Assembly: GCA_025210805.1 (NCBI GenBank)
Contig: JAOAQX010000019.1
Location: 38,425-102,424 of the forward strand
Length of the DNA: 64,000 nt
Origin: Flavobacteriales bacterium
GTDB lineage: Bacteria; Bacteroidota; Bacteroidia; Flavobacteriales; CAJXXR01
Direction: 5' to 3'
Part shown: piece by piece, positions 9,416 to 19,108 of the stretch
Numbering within the stretch: the stretch's first letter is position 1
Layout: the number at the start of each line of letters is the position of its first letter
Position numbers and translations under genes: made by a program
Notes under the pieces: model-generated
Seen by the model: the letters and a program-made list of their open reading frames with translations, nothing else
What the model was told of the DNA's origin: nothing
Database searches by the model: none

Positions 9416-10261
9416 TTAATAATCTCCAAGAGTTTCTTCACACTGAGAAAGGGCGTTTGCAAGTTGCTCATCATTAGGAGCGATACCGTGCCATTTGTGG
9501 GTTCCTTCCATAAAATCTATTCCAGCACCCATTTCTGTATGTAGTAGAATAACAATAGGTTTTCCGTTTCCAGTTTTTTGTTTTGCTTCTTGAATTCCAT
9601 TAACAACCGAATTCATATCATTTCCTTTGGAAACAATAATTACTTCCCAATCAAAGGCTTTAAACTTGGCTTCCAAAGAACCTAAGCTTAATACATCGTC
9701 GGTACTTCCATCTATTTGTTGACCATTTACATCAATCGCACAAATAAGATTATCTACTTTATTTGCAGCAGTATAAAGAACAGCTTCCCATATTTGTCCT
9801 TCTTGAATTTCACCATCACCATGAAGAGAAAACACCAGTTGGTTGTCTCCATTAAGTTTTTTGGTTAATGCAGCACCTGCGGCCACAGACATCCCTTGTC
9901 CTAATGAGCCAGATGCTACACGAACACCAGGAAGTCCTTCGTGTGTAGTTGGATGTCCTTGAAGTCTTGAATCAATACTTCTAAAGGTGCTCATTTCTTC
10001 TGTTGGGAAATAACCAGATCTTGACAATACACTATAGAAAACAGGAGAAATATGTCCGTTAGAAAGGAAAAATAAATCTTCTCCTATTCCGTTCATGTTA
10101 AATTGTGGATTGTGCTTCATTTCTGAAAAGTACAAAGCGACTAAATAGTCTGTACAACCTAGAGACCCTCCAGGGTGTCCCGATTGATTTTGATGCACCA
10201 TTCGTACGATATCTCTTCGTACCTGACTTGCAATTTTTTCTAGCTCTGAAATAGTTGCCAT
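9416..10261 (-). CDS. Transketolase, N-terminal subunit (TPP pyrophosphate-binding domain)
   Basis: This is the other half of the split transketolase. It binds the pyrophosphate end of thiamine diphosphate through SLHGDGEIQEGQIWEA (the GDG-x25-30-N motif) and the N-terminal GHPGGSLGCTD loop. I place the start at ATG 10259-10261, giving MATISELEK and 281 residues; the frame is open further upstream to 10348, but those 29 residues do not look like the family and a TAnnTTTG promoter element would fall inside them. It is the first gene of a two-gene operon with the C-terminal subunit. Confidence 0.93.
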   Translation of the reverse strand: MATISELEKIASQVRRDIVRMVHQNQSGHPGGSLGCTDYLVALYFSEMKHNPQFNMNGIGEDLFFLSNGHISPVFYSVLSRSGYFPTEEMSTFRSIDSRLQGHPTTHEGLPGVRVASGSLGQGMSVAAGAALTKKLNGDNQLVFSLHGDGEIQEGQIWEAVLYTAANKVDNLICAIDVNGQQIDGSTDDVLSLGSLEAKFKAFDWEVIIVSKGNDMNSVVNGIQEAKQKTGNGKPIVILLHTEMGAGIDFMEGTHKWHGIAPNDEQLANALSQCEETLGDY

Positions 10262-10282
10262 GGATTGAGGTATTAGTTTTTG

Positions 10283-10290
10283 CAAATATA
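10283..10290 (-). promoter_or_regulatory. Putative -7 promoter element for the transketolase operon
   Basis: The minus strand reads TATATTTG, matching TAnnTTTG, 22 bases before the chosen start. It supports the downstream start at 10261. A -33 partner is not clear. Confidence 0.4.
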
Positions 10291-10373
10291 CTTTTTTCGA
10301 ATGCGATATAATATGCTTATTGTCAAAATAGTTTTTATTGCCAGCCAAAGTTGCTCAAAGCTATGTTTTAAAT

Positions 10374-11597
10374 TTATGCTTTTTTGAGTGTAATTACGGA
10401 TATTTCTGGCCAGATACCTATTCTTCCAGGAAAGGCATGATAACCAAAACCTCTGTTAACATTAAGATACTGATGATGATTCTTATACATTCCTGCCCAA
10501 TATTTATATACATACTTAACAGGACTCCATTTGATCCACCCAGGTATTTCTATTCCCATCTGGAAACCATGTGTATGACCACTTAGGGTAAGATGATAAT
10601 TTAAAGGATGGTCTTTCACTTGATGTTCCCAGTGAGAAGGATCATGACTGAGTAGAATTTTAAAATCCTTGGTAGAAAGCCCAGCACTGGCTTTTTCCAA
10701 ATCACCTTTTTGGTGAAATCCTTTTCCCCAATTTTCTACACCCACTAAATGCAGAATGCTGTCATTGATGGAAAGCGGAGTATTTTCGTCCATGAGAAGT
10801 TGAAATCCAATTTTGGAATGTATTTCTTGAATCTCTTTGAAATTTTTTGCTTTTTCTTCTTGAGAATCCCATGGAATATAGTCGCCATAATCATGGTTTC
10901 CTAAAACCGAATATTTTCCATGATTCGCATTTAATTTAGAAAAAGAATCGATCCAAGGATTCATTTCTGAGGCTTTATTATTTACTATATCCCCAGTAAA
11001 CAATATAAGATCTGATTTCTGTTGATTAATTAGGTCAATTCCATAATTGATTTTTTCCTTATTATTAAAACTTCCTGAATGGATGTCAGATATATGAGTA
11101 ATTTGAAAACCATCAAAATCTTTGGGTAAATTTTCAAAAGAGAGTTCATAACGAATTACTTTATAATTAAACTTTCCTTTGACCACACCATAAATTAATC
11201 CTGCAAAAGGAATACTAGCTAAACCAAGTCCTAATTGGGAAATAAATTTCCTACGTGAAGGATAGGAAAGGTTCGATTCTGATGAGAATTTGTTTACTAA
11301 GAATTTGAGAAAACGAAAAAGATCTTCAATTAATAAGGGGAGGATAATAAATAATTTGGGCAGAAGTAAAATAACAAAAAAGCCCATTACAAATTGAGAA
11401 AACCAAGTTTGTCCGTCTTGTCTATTATGACTCAAAAAGCCCATTAAAATCCCAATATAGGAGAGTGTATGAAAATAAATCCAAACTTTTCGTATCCATC
11501 TTTCAGACACCATCGTTTTGATAGATTGAAAGGCGTACCATTCAACAACTAATAACAAACTTGTTGTTGCAATTATAATAAGTAGTGTTCTAAGCAT
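10374..11597 (-). CDS. Membrane-anchored metallophosphoesterase (YkuE/calcineurin-like)
   Basis: The 407-residue protein has four or so hydrophobic segments in the first 115 residues, then a twin-arginine-like motif (SRRKFISQLGLG) leading into another hydrophobic stretch, then a soluble phosphoesterase domain from about residue 145. All five metal-binding blocks of the calcineurin-like family are visible: DIHSG, GDIVNN, GNHDYG, LSHDP and SGHTHGFQ. It probably acts on a phosphoester outside or at the outer face of the inner membrane; the substrate is unknown. YkuE-type proteins often carry the same Tat motif. The gene is alone between the transketolase operon and a surface protein. Confidence 0.85.
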   Translation of the reverse strand: MLRTLLIIIATTSLLLVVEWYAFQSIKTMVSERWIRKVWIYFHTLSYIGILMGFLSHNRQDGQTWFSQFVMGFFVILLLPKLFIILPLLIEDLFRFLKFLVNKFSSESNLSYPSRRKFISQLGLGLASIPFAGLIYGVVKGKFNYKVIRYELSFENLPKDFDGFQITHISDIHSGSFNNKEKINYGIDLINQQKSDLILFTGDIVNNKASEMNPWIDSFSKLNANHGKYSVLGNHDYGDYIPWDSQEEKAKNFKEIQEIHSKIGFQLLMDENTPLSINDSILHLVGVENWGKGFHQKGDLEKASAGLSTKDFKILLSHDPSHWEHQVKDHPLNYHLTLSGHTHGFQMGIEIPGWIKWSPVKYVYKYWAGMYKNHHQYLNVNRGFGYHAFPGRIGIWPEISVITLKKA

Positions 11598-11704
11598 TTG
11601 TCAAAATTACCAAAGCTTTTCTTGTGAGATCTATTTTTGAATTTGATTTTCGGTTAATATTGGTAAAGGTGATTGTTTTTAGATGTATAATTTGGTTTAA
11701 AAAC

Positions 11705-11735
11705 AAAAGAGACTGTCTTTCGGACAGTCTCTTTT
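11705..11735 (-). terminator. Terminator for the TSP3-repeat surface protein
   Basis: A perfect 13-bp stem (AAAAGAGACTGTC with GACAGTCTCTTTT) and a 5-base loop lie about 25 bases past the gene's stop, followed by a T-rich stretch on the minus strand. Confidence 0.85.
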
Positions 11736-11761
11736 AGGTAGGTTAAGTAATTACACTATTG

Positions 11762-14026
11762 TTATTCTCTATAATCTAGAACACCATTACCGTTAGCGTC
11801 TGGATTAATGTATGTATAAGTTCTTATATTGGTATCTCCTGCCGTAATAGAAGTAGGTGTAAATACCCCCGCTGGGTATCCAAAACCGTCAATGATATCA
11901 ATTGCATCATCTAATCCATCGCCATCTTTATCCTGTCCTGTAAGTGTTATGCTGTATTCATCAGTATCAGATGTACCATCTCCATCAGAATCAGTTGTTA
12001 AGAAGTCAGCAAGCCCTATATTATCTGTATCAGGTGCATTGTCAAGACTTAGACCATTGGGTTCAAATGAATCGTCAAGTCCATTAGGAAATGAAGAGCC
12101 TGGACCAAATTCGTCTTTTCCTGAAGGGATAATCGCATTACCAGGCTGTATTTCAAGGATGTTTGGGACTCCGTCATTGTCACTATCCAAATCAAGGTTA
12201 TCTGCAATCATATCTCCATCAGTATCTCCATTAGTAACCTGAATACCAATATCGTCTATGGCTAAATCATTACCCGCTATGGCTACAGCGGAGTTATCTA
12301 AAACTTCAAGATCTAAGGCATCATATGGACCTGTGTTTACAACAACAGAATATTTTAACCAATCTGTACTGTTTATTACTCCAATAACCTGTTCTGATAT
12401 TGTTTGTTCTGGTACAACATTTTTATTAATTAGCTTAATTCTCACATTAGGTTTTGCATATGATGCGTTATCGATGATGTTGGCAATATAAAGCGTTATC
12501 TGGAGATTGGTATTTTTGGGAAGTCCTGTAAGCGATCTACCATAAAAAGCATCGGTGGTACCTCCAGTTGCATTTACAACTAACATGTAACCATTATTAT
12601 CAAGAGGAGTGTGATCGACATTCGGTACACCCGCTGGAGAGGCTTCCCAAATAGCATTACTAGCACAACTCATACTTACTTCAACACCATACTCTCCATC
12701 AGCTAGACCTACAGCAGTATTTGCAAAAGAATTATCACCATAGTTAGGAGCTGTTAACTGTTTTCTTTTACAAGTACCACTTGGTCCTAGAGTACCCGTT
12801 CTATTTGCTGTTGCATCACTACCGAAATCATCTGTCAACTGAAAAGATTTATCTTCGTTGGCATCAAGAATTCCATTTGCGTTGTTATCGACTTCTTTTG
12901 CATCATCAAGGCCATCTAGATCTCTATCTTCTGGACATGCGTTTAGGGTTGCTCTCCATTCATGCCCATTGTATAGGAAAATAGAACCTCCATCAATACA
13001 GCAGTTAATACAATAAATTAATTGGCCTCCTGTAGGTGAAGGGATATCAAACATTTGAGTTTTCGTTAGTCTTGGTAATAGAAACGCTTTGTCTGTTGTG
13101 TTTAGGTCTAATAAAGAAGACACATGGGGAGAAGATGTTCCAATACCTACTTGATTCATGCTTCCGTTAATAAAAAGCGTTCCAGTATCGATGTCTATAT
13201 TATCGGTAACAGTTATATCAACATCAGCAGGAGTTGTTCCATCACCAGTATAGATACTTTCGGATTTGGCTGCTTCACCACTTTCTGATATAAGATACCA
13301 ACTTGGTCTATTGGTTCCAAGATTTATTAAAGCGAATATGGCACTAGAGCTACCAGGTAATACATAGTCTGCTTCCGATCCAGAAAGGTTTCCTTTTGCT
13401 ATGGTTCCACGTATTGTAATTTCTGCTGAAGCATCATTCCTAATAATTATAATTTTACCAATATTAGAGACAGTTGCTATTGAATGAACCGGTGGCTTAA
13501 ATCTAATAATGGGTGCGTAATTTCCATTAAATGAAGCTAAAAGACTGGTCTCTCTCATGTCGACACATGCTGCACCTAATGGAACACCGCCGTTTCCAGC
13601 GCTTAAATCAGCATCTCCAATGAAAAGGGAATCAATACCTGAAGGTACATTTTTTTGATTGGTTCCAAGGTTAAACATTGGACTTGTTGGTGATGAACTT
13701 TCTGGTACAGCATTAGATTGTTGTATCCATTTTAAACCATTCCAAACATAGTATCCTTTTACGATTCTGTTTTCATCTACTCCAGTATTTGCCGTATTAT
13801 ATACCATAAGTCCTTCATCTGTTGCTGTCAGAGGAACCCCAGCGTTATTTACTGTTGTGTTGTCGTTGAGACCAGTTAAAGCTACTTTTGGTGGCATAAA
13901 CCCTCTGTTTGTAGCACTTAGTTGAAGAATGGACGAGCCTTGAGGCGCTGTTGTTCCGATACCAACCTGAGCATTTAGAGGTAAAGAAACTAAAGCTATT
14001 AAGGCAAGTTTTAATAATTGTATCAT
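11762..14026 (-). CDS. Secreted surface protein with thrombospondin type 3 calcium-binding repeats
   Basis: The start at ATG 14024-14026 gives 754 residues opening with a good signal peptide (MIQLLKLALIALVSLPLNAQ); an in-frame ATG at 14066-14068 only adds a non-signal extension. The mature N-terminus, VGIGTTAPQGSSILQL, is the repeat-start typical of Bacteroidota 'GIGTT' tail-fibre-like surface proteins, and it recurs at about residue 290. Residues 375 to the end carry several Asp-rich TSP3-type repeats (DRDLDGLDD, DTDGDMIADNLDLDSDNDG, DSDGDGTSDTDE, DKDGDGLDD) that normally bind calcium. A lectin-like domain lies between. It ends NPDANGNGVLDYRE with no clear T9SS domain. It probably acts in adhesion or as a cell-surface structure. 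The following gene is a paralogue. Confidence 0.75.
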   Translation of the reverse strand: MIQLLKLALIALVSLPLNAQVGIGTTAPQGSSILQLSATNRGFMPPKVALTGLNDNTTVNNAGVPLTATDEGLMVYNTANTGVDENRIVKGYYVWNGLKWIQQSNAVPESSSPTSPMFNLGTNQKNVPSGIDSLFIGDADLSAGNGGVPLGAACVDMRETSLLASFNGNYAPIIRFKPPVHSIATVSNIGKIIIIRNDASAEITIRGTIAKGNLSGSEADYVLPGSSSAIFALINLGTNRPSWYLISESGEAAKSESIYTGDGTTPADVDITVTDNIDIDTGTLFINGSMNQVGIGTSSPHVSSLLDLNTTDKAFLLPRLTKTQMFDIPSPTGGQLIYCINCCIDGGSIFLYNGHEWRATLNACPEDRDLDGLDDAKEVDNNANGILDANEDKSFQLTDDFGSDATANRTGTLGPSGTCKRKQLTAPNYGDNSFANTAVGLADGEYGVEVSMSCASNAIWEASPAGVPNVDHTPLDNNGYMLVVNATGGTTDAFYGRSLTGLPKNTNLQITLYIANIIDNASYAKPNVRIKLINKNVVPEQTISEQVIGVINSTDWLKYSVVVNTGPYDALDLEVLDNSAVAIAGNDLAIDDIGIQVTNGDTDGDMIADNLDLDSDNDGVPNILEIQPGNAIIPSGKDEFGPGSSFPNGLDDSFEPNGLSLDNAPDTDNIGLADFLTTDSDGDGTSDTDEYSITLTGQDKDGDGLDDAIDIIDGFGYPAGVFTPTSITAGDTNIRTYTYINPDANGNGVLDYRE

Positions 14027-14352
14027 ATTTAAAGTTTTTTGTAATGATAAAGATTTAATAATCACCACAAATATAAAAATAAACTGTATTATAACAATTT
14101 ATTTTTTAAAAAAATACACTTTTATCTATACTTTTAGTTTGTTTACCTTATTATTTCGTTGTTTCATCTATAGAAAAAGACTTGAGGTAATGTGTTTTTA
14201 GAGAGAACCTCAACAAAGTAAATGATAAATCATATGAGGGATTTTTATGGTTGTTGCTTACTTTTTTATACTTTATTGATTCAATTACCAAAAATTGACA
14301 CGATATAGAATATTCATTCTTGAATAGATATTACATAATATTATCACGAATC
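14027..14352. other. Intergenic region upstream of the TSP3 protein gene
   Basis: This AT-rich stretch separates two minus-strand surface-protein genes and should hold the promoter of the TSP3 gene. I see no open frame with coding character, no tRNA-like fold and no clear repeat in it. Confidence 0.5.
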
Positions 14353-14391
14353 AAAAAAAAGGTAACTATAAATTGATCATAGCTACCCTTT
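14353..14391 (-). terminator. Imperfect terminator downstream of the broken surface-protein gene
   Basis: AAAGGTAACTAT can pair with ATAGCTACCCTTT (one mismatch, one bulge), followed on the minus strand by a run of eight T. It lies about 65 bases past the stop at 14458. Confidence 0.55.
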
Positions 14392-14457
14392 GAATAAATT
14401 TTCACCTAAAAAAAATCGATATCCTAAATTTAGGAGTTTAAAATATAGGTTCTACGA

Positions 14458-16176
14458 CTAAATTACATTTACATTGATCGTTCTTGAAGTAGCTCCTAAT
14501 ACAACATTAAATGTAGCAGTACCTGAACCACTCGCTGTACCATAGATTGTAAATGTCAAATTAGTTCTAAAGGCACTATTATAAAGCCCAAACTCATCTA
14601 GACGCATGGTTAAGCCAGTAACACCAGTAGAGTTAAATGTTTTTGCTTGAGGAATATGCCCTGTACTGCTTGCAGGAGTGTGAGGCCATTCAAAAGAAGA
14701 ATTAACAGCACCATTTACATCTCTTGTCACACTTATATTGGAAGGGGAGGCACTCATTCCAGCAGCATTTCCTTCTGGGTGAATTGTTAATGTTACAGTT
14801 ATTGTATTTGAGTTTGCTACTTGTACATTAAATGTCGCATTACCTGCATTTTGAGGAATTCCAGCAGCAAACCCTCTTATACTCCCAGAACCTGCACTTG
14901 TACCAGAAGGGAAATGTAAACCTATTCCTGCGCAAGGAGCACCACAAGTGGTGGTAGGAGTTGCATTAATTTGTGGCCAAGATGAGTTAGGAGTTGCATT
15001 ATTAAATGGAACACGAATGATATACCCAAGCGTACTACCATTTACGACTAAATTATCAGAACCACCTACAACGTGTCCATGATGATAAGGTCATGGTCTG
15101 TAAAGGTAGAATTGAATTCGTTAATTCCTTCCAACCACCAGTTCCAAGGTTAACCACTTTCATAACTCCATGGGGTCTAATAGAAAAAAGGCTTGGTGCT
15201 CCAGTAGAGCCTTCATATGAAGCTTGAACACAACGACAGGAATCGAAAAATTTGTTCTATTCATAACAGTAATCACCTTACCCTTGTACTCTTGTGTGTT
15301 TAAACTATTTTCAAATAAAAGCAACCTCGGATTGTTTAAGCCAGAGATATCTATAACTGATAAATCTCTAAAATCGACTCGGTCACAAATGATATTTGAG
15401 TTTAAAGTGAAGTAGGCATTATTATAAGTAATGGCATTCGCTGCATTAGAGTTTCCTATTGCCAAACCTTTCGTATTACCCGAAGTAACGAAAAAGTCTC
15501 GCCCAACAAAGTCTGTTGATTTAGTTGGAGATTTTCCTTCTTGAGGATGTTGAATTTGTCTCCAAATAGCACCATCATAATAAACAAATCCTTGCGGAAG
15601 CTGAGTCGCTTCTGTTGTGACGTTGTTCGTATTATAAACCATTAAACCTATTTGAGGATTCGAAATGGTTGTTATATCATTATTTCCGTTTAAAGAAACC
15701 CTAGGAATTAAAATACCTTTATTTGATGATGAAATATCCAAAGCAGCAGCAGCATTTGGGGAAGAGGTTCCAATACCTACATTACTATTCTGACCATGAA
15801 CAACTAAACTGTTGTCTGTTCCATCAAAAATAAGATTATTATTTCCTTGGCTTACAGTTCTATTTCCTGTAAGAGTACCATCTGTATTGAATAAGTTTTC
15901 AGAAGAACCTCCCAACGGTTGCCACACACTCCCGTCCCAAAAATAGAAACCAATATCTGTAAAAGTAGCGTCTGTATTGGTTACAAAAACGAGTTCTCCA
16001 ACATCTTTATCAGCAATTGCATTTGCTTGTGCCACGGTCATTCTTGGTGTTAGTATTCCTTGAGTAGTCGAGTTGATGTCAAGAATTCCTTTTGGTGAAG
16101 TAGTCCCAATACCTACTTGTGCTATTAAGCTATAAGTGAATAAATAAATTAGGAAAAAGGTAAAAAGTCTGTTCAT
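14458..16176 (-). pseudogene. 'GIGTT' surface protein interrupted by three single-base deletions
   Basis: The gene starts at ATG 16174-16176 with a signal peptide (MNRLFTFFLIYLFTYSLIAQ) and VGIGTTSPKGILDINST, closely like its neighbour at 11762-14026. The frame is intact for 311 codons to about 15227. There the coherent protein (QASYEGSTGAPSLFSIRPHG) continues one frame over, shifts again near 15121 (to NEFNSTFTDHDL) and again near 15085 (to HGHVVGGSDNLVVNGS), and then stays open to the stop at 14458, ending TSRTINVNVI. Each shift is explained by one missing base, so the third restores the original frame. As written it encodes 338 residues with a scrambled tail. Either the gene is decaying or the consensus sequence is wrong here. 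Intact, it would be a secreted protein of about 573 residues with Ig-like beta domains. Confidence 0.7.
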
Positions 16177-16482
16177 ATTTTTTCAGTTTATTTAGTTTTA
16201 AAATTCCTAAAAATCCGGTCAAATATATAGATAAAAGATATACCTTGTTATGCATTAAAGAGTTTGATTTTTTTTACTAATTTTTCCTAAGTTTAAATGA
16301 ATGTTTTTTTATAAATACAAATCTCTATTTCAGGTATTTGTAATGTTTTACTCAGGTAAAAAAAAACGATATTTTTTTATAGTTATAACATCAAAATAAA
16401 GCTAAAAAGATTGCGTTATTACGTGTCGTTTTTTAATTCTTCAGAGGGGTATTTTAACGCAATTTTAAAGTTTTACAAAAAA
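16177..16482. other. Intergenic region between feoB and the broken surface-protein gene
   Basis: This stretch holds the promoter side of the surface-protein gene. It also contains an 8-bp inverted repeat (TTGCGTTA at 16411-16418 and TAACGCAA at 16455-16462), followed on the minus strand by a short T run, that may be a weak feoB terminator with an unusually long loop. Nothing else is evident. Confidence 0.35.
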
Positions 16483-18576
16483 CTATTTATTCAATATCAC
16501 AAAGGTTGCCCAAGCTAAAAAATACGCCATTCCAGTCATGACAGCTACTTGTAGAAGGGGCCACTTCCAGCTTTGTGTTTCTCTTTTTACAACTGCTAAA
16601 GTTCCTATACACTGCATGGCCAAAACATAAAAAACAAGTAGTGCCCAGGTGGTAGCAGGGGTGAAAATAGGTTTTCCAATGCTGTTTTTGCTATTGAGTA
16701 GTTTTGTTTTTAAAGTGTTTTCTTCGGCATCTTCACCGATACTGTTAATGGTTGCCATGGTAGAAACAAATACCTCTCGAGCGGCAAAAGAAGTAACCAG
16801 TGCAATCCCTATTTTCCAATCAAAACCGAGGGGTTTTATAGCAGGTTCTATCGTCTTTCCGACAATTCCAGCATAGGACACTTCAAGTTTTTTTGAAGCG
16901 ATTAGATTATCCGTATCTTGTTCATTTAGGTTCTTCTCCATTGCTTCTTGTTGTGCTTCTTGCTGTGCTATATCCATTTTTTCTTGAGGTCCATAGCTAG
17001 ATAAAAACCAGATCACAACACTCAGAATCATAATAATTTTACCAGCATCTATCACAAAAGACATGACTTTTTCTTTGGCACTCAATAAAACATTCGTCCA
17101 GTTTGGATTTTTGTAGGAAGGCAGTTCAAGAACCAGATAACTTTTAGAACTTTCTTTTAAAATCCATTTTAAAATGATCGAAACAAGAAGGGCAGCAACA
17201 ATTCCAAGAAGATATAATCCAAAAAATGCCAGACCTTGCAGATTAATAAATCCAAAATAATATACAGGTTCTACAATCATTCCGATGAGTAGAACGTACA
17301 CAGGGATTCTGGCTGAGCAACTCATAAAAGGGGTTACAAAAATGGTAATCAGTCTTTCTTTAGGGTTTTTGATGGTACGAGCCGACATGATGGCAGGAAT
17401 TGCACATGCAGAACCCGAAATAAGTGCAATAATACTTCTACCATTAAGTCCAAATTTTTGCATCCAACTATCAAATAAATATACTGCTCGAGACATATAT
17501 CCTATTTCTTCTAAAATGGAAAGTAGGACGAAAAGAATAAAAATTTGCGGGATAAAAATAACTACAGAGCCAATACCAGCAATAATACCATCGGCAACTA
17601 ATGTTGATAACCAAGGTGTAGAAATGGCTTCACTGGCCCAATTTCCAAAACTTCCCATAAGTCCATCAATCCAGTCCATTGGGTAAGCTGCCCACGCAAA
17701 AATTGATTGAAAAACAAAGCCCATAATCAAAAAGAAAATAAGAGGTCCAAACCATTTGTGAGTAAGGATTCGGTCTATATTTTCACTTTTAGAGCTTTGG
17801 TTTGTATTGTTTTTAGTAGGGATGAGATTTTGAAATCCTTGAATTCTGGCTTTTGTTTCTTCCACTTGTTCTAAGATGTCCGAAAAAGCTGTTTTTTGTT
17901 TTATTTGATCTAATTCTTCAGGAATGGCATTTGGTATCCAATCGTGGTGAAGAAGGAGTTTAATTTGATAGGTTGATAAGTTTTGGAAATTTTTAGAAAT
18001 CGAAAGAATTTCCTTTTCGAGTTCTTTGTTTAATTCATAATGAGAATAGCCGGTAGAGAATTTTTCATTCTTTAATGCTTCTCTTAGTTCTGTGAGCCCA
18101 TTTGAATTTCTTGTTGAACAAAGTATTACAGTAGTACCAAAGTGGTCTTCAACCTTTTTCTTGATGTTTTTTGCAAAAGTATCCTCAGCTAAGTCAATCA
18201 TATTGAGGCAAAGAAGCGTGGGGATTTTTAAATCAATAATTTGAGAAAAAAGCAACAACTGTCTTTCTAGATTATTGATATCTGCCACATAAATTATCGC
18301 ATCAGGATAAATCTCAGCATTGGGTTGACAAAGTGTTTTGGCTACTTCTCTTTCATCAAAGGAAGTGGGATGAATAGAATAACTACCAGGTAAATCAATC
18401 AGTCTAATTTTTTTATTTCCTAGAGAAAAATGTCCTGATATTTTTTCAACGGTTACTCCAGGGAAATTTCCGACTTGTTGGTTCAGTCCTGTAAGTGCAT
18501 TGAAAATAGAAGTTTTACCACTATTTGGGTTTCCTACTAAAGCAATAGTAGGGTTTGAGCTTAGATAACTATTCAT
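16483..18576 (-). CDS. feoB: Ferrous iron transport protein B
   Basis: The 697-residue protein is the inner-membrane Fe(II) transporter with an N-terminal G-domain. The G1 motif is GNPNSGKT at residues 15-22, G3 is DLPGSYS, and G4 is NMID. A helical GDI-like region follows, then two gate regions with about ten membrane spans from residue 280, containing the characteristic stretches around SGSACAIPAIMSARTI and SFAAREVFVSTMA. Length is near the usual 700-770. The ATG shares one base with the feoA stop, so translation is probably coupled. Together with FeoA it takes up ferrous iron under low oxygen. No feoC is visible. Confidence 0.96.
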   Translation of the reverse strand: MNSYLSSNPTIALVGNPNSGKTSIFNALTGLNQQVGNFPGVTVEKISGHFSLGNKKIRLIDLPGSYSIHPTSFDEREVAKTLCQPNAEIYPDAIIYVADINNLERQLLLFSQIIDLKIPTLLCLNMIDLAEDTFAKNIKKKVEDHFGTTVILCSTRNSNGLTELREALKNEKFSTGYSHYELNKELEKEILSISKNFQNLSTYQIKLLLHHDWIPNAIPEELDQIKQKTAFSDILEQVEETKARIQGFQNLIPTKNNTNQSSKSENIDRILTHKWFGPLIFFLIMGFVFQSIFAWAAYPMDWIDGLMGSFGNWASEAISTPWLSTLVADGIIAGIGSVVIFIPQIFILFVLLSILEEIGYMSRAVYLFDSWMQKFGLNGRSIIALISGSACAIPAIMSARTIKNPKERLITIFVTPFMSCSARIPVYVLLIGMIVEPVYYFGFINLQGLAFFGLYLLGIVAALLVSIILKWILKESSKSYLVLELPSYKNPNWTNVLLSAKEKVMSFVIDAGKIIMILSVVIWFLSSYGPQEKMDIAQQEAQQEAMEKNLNEQDTDNLIASKKLEVSYAGIVGKTIEPAIKPLGFDWKIGIALVTSFAAREVFVSTMATINSIGEDAEENTLKTKLLNSKNSIGKPIFTPATTWALLVFYVLAMQCIGTLAVVKRETQSWKWPLLQVAVMTGMAYFLAWATFVILNK

Positions 18577-18785
18577 TATTTTATCAAAATTTCATCAAGT
18601 TCGCTAATTCGCAATGCAAAGCATTCAGATTGTACCTTTATATAGGCATTGCTATGGTTTCTTCTTAGAATTTGGATTTCTTTCCCAATTGTTATTCCCA
18701 TGGAAAGTAATTTTGAGGCTAATTCTAAGTCATCAAAGGAATGAATAATCCCGATTTGATTGGTATCTAATTCAGATGCTTTCAT
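18576..18785 (-). CDS. feoA: Ferrous iron transport protein A
   Basis: This is a 69-residue SH3-like cytoplasmic protein that assists FeoB. It shows the family pattern: GIIHSFDDLELASKLLSMGITIGKEIQILRR, then YIKVQSECFALRISELDEILI. It is the first gene of the feoAB operon, with its stop overlapping the feoB start by one base. Length is typical for FeoA. Confidence 0.92.
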   Translation of the reverse strand: MKASELDTNQIGIIHSFDDLELASKLLSMGITIGKEIQILRRNHSNAYIKVQSECFALRISELDEILIK

Positions 18786-18801
18786 CGATGAAAAATTTGA
18801 G

Positions 18802-18809
18802 CAAATTTA
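18802..18809 (-). promoter_or_regulatory. Putative -7 promoter element for feoAB
   Basis: The minus strand reads TAAATTTG, a TAnnTTTG match, 17 bases before the feoA start. I saw no recognisable Fur box beside it, and the -33 element is weak. Confidence 0.4.
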
Positions 18810-18946
18810 CTCACTTTTTCTATCTTTAACCAGTCTAAATTAAATTTATGTTAATAGTCACTATTCGAGGTCTTGATATTAGGCTGAAGAAATCTCCCTA
18901 CAGTATCTTTCATCACTCTATTTATCAGTATAAACTGAAAGCAATA

Positions 18947-18985
18947 AAAAAAAGGCTTGAGAAGTAAAAACCTCTCAAGCCTTTT
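18947..18985 (-). terminator. Terminator for the ATP-grasp protein gene
   Basis: AAAGGCTTGAGAAG pairs with CTCTCAAGCCTTTT (one mismatch), with a run of eight T on the minus strand. It lies 118 bases past the gene's stop because a repeat element sits between them. Confidence 0.8.
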
Positions 18986-18991
18986 ATATAT

Positions 18992-19108
18992 GATACCGAT
19001 ACTTACTCCATAATACTAATTACTTGTTCAATATTTACTTCATTTATAATCAAGTTTTCATAAGGTATCGGCATTATACGGTGAGTAATTCCTTAAAAGG
19101 TATTATTT
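18992..19108 (-). repeat. Dispersed palindromic element, family 1, copy at 19.0 kb
   Basis: Read on the minus strand it begins AAATAATACC and contains AATTACTCA and TATAATGCCGATACC. It matches the copies at 21.0, 25.1 and 37.7 kb. The opposite edge (ATACCGATACTTACTC) is an imperfect inverted copy of the first. The element overlaps the end of the ATP-grasp gene and supplies its stop codon (AAA TAA). Confidence 0.6.

Noticed and set aside
11829..12242. Plus-strand open frame of 137 codons, Ser- and Pro-rich
   Set aside because: It is the antisense shadow of the Asp-rich TSP3 repeats; the minus strand encodes the real protein.
17285..17686. Plus-strand open frame of 133 codons inside feoB
   Set aside because: It is antisense to the conserved FeoB membrane domain and has no start signals of its own.
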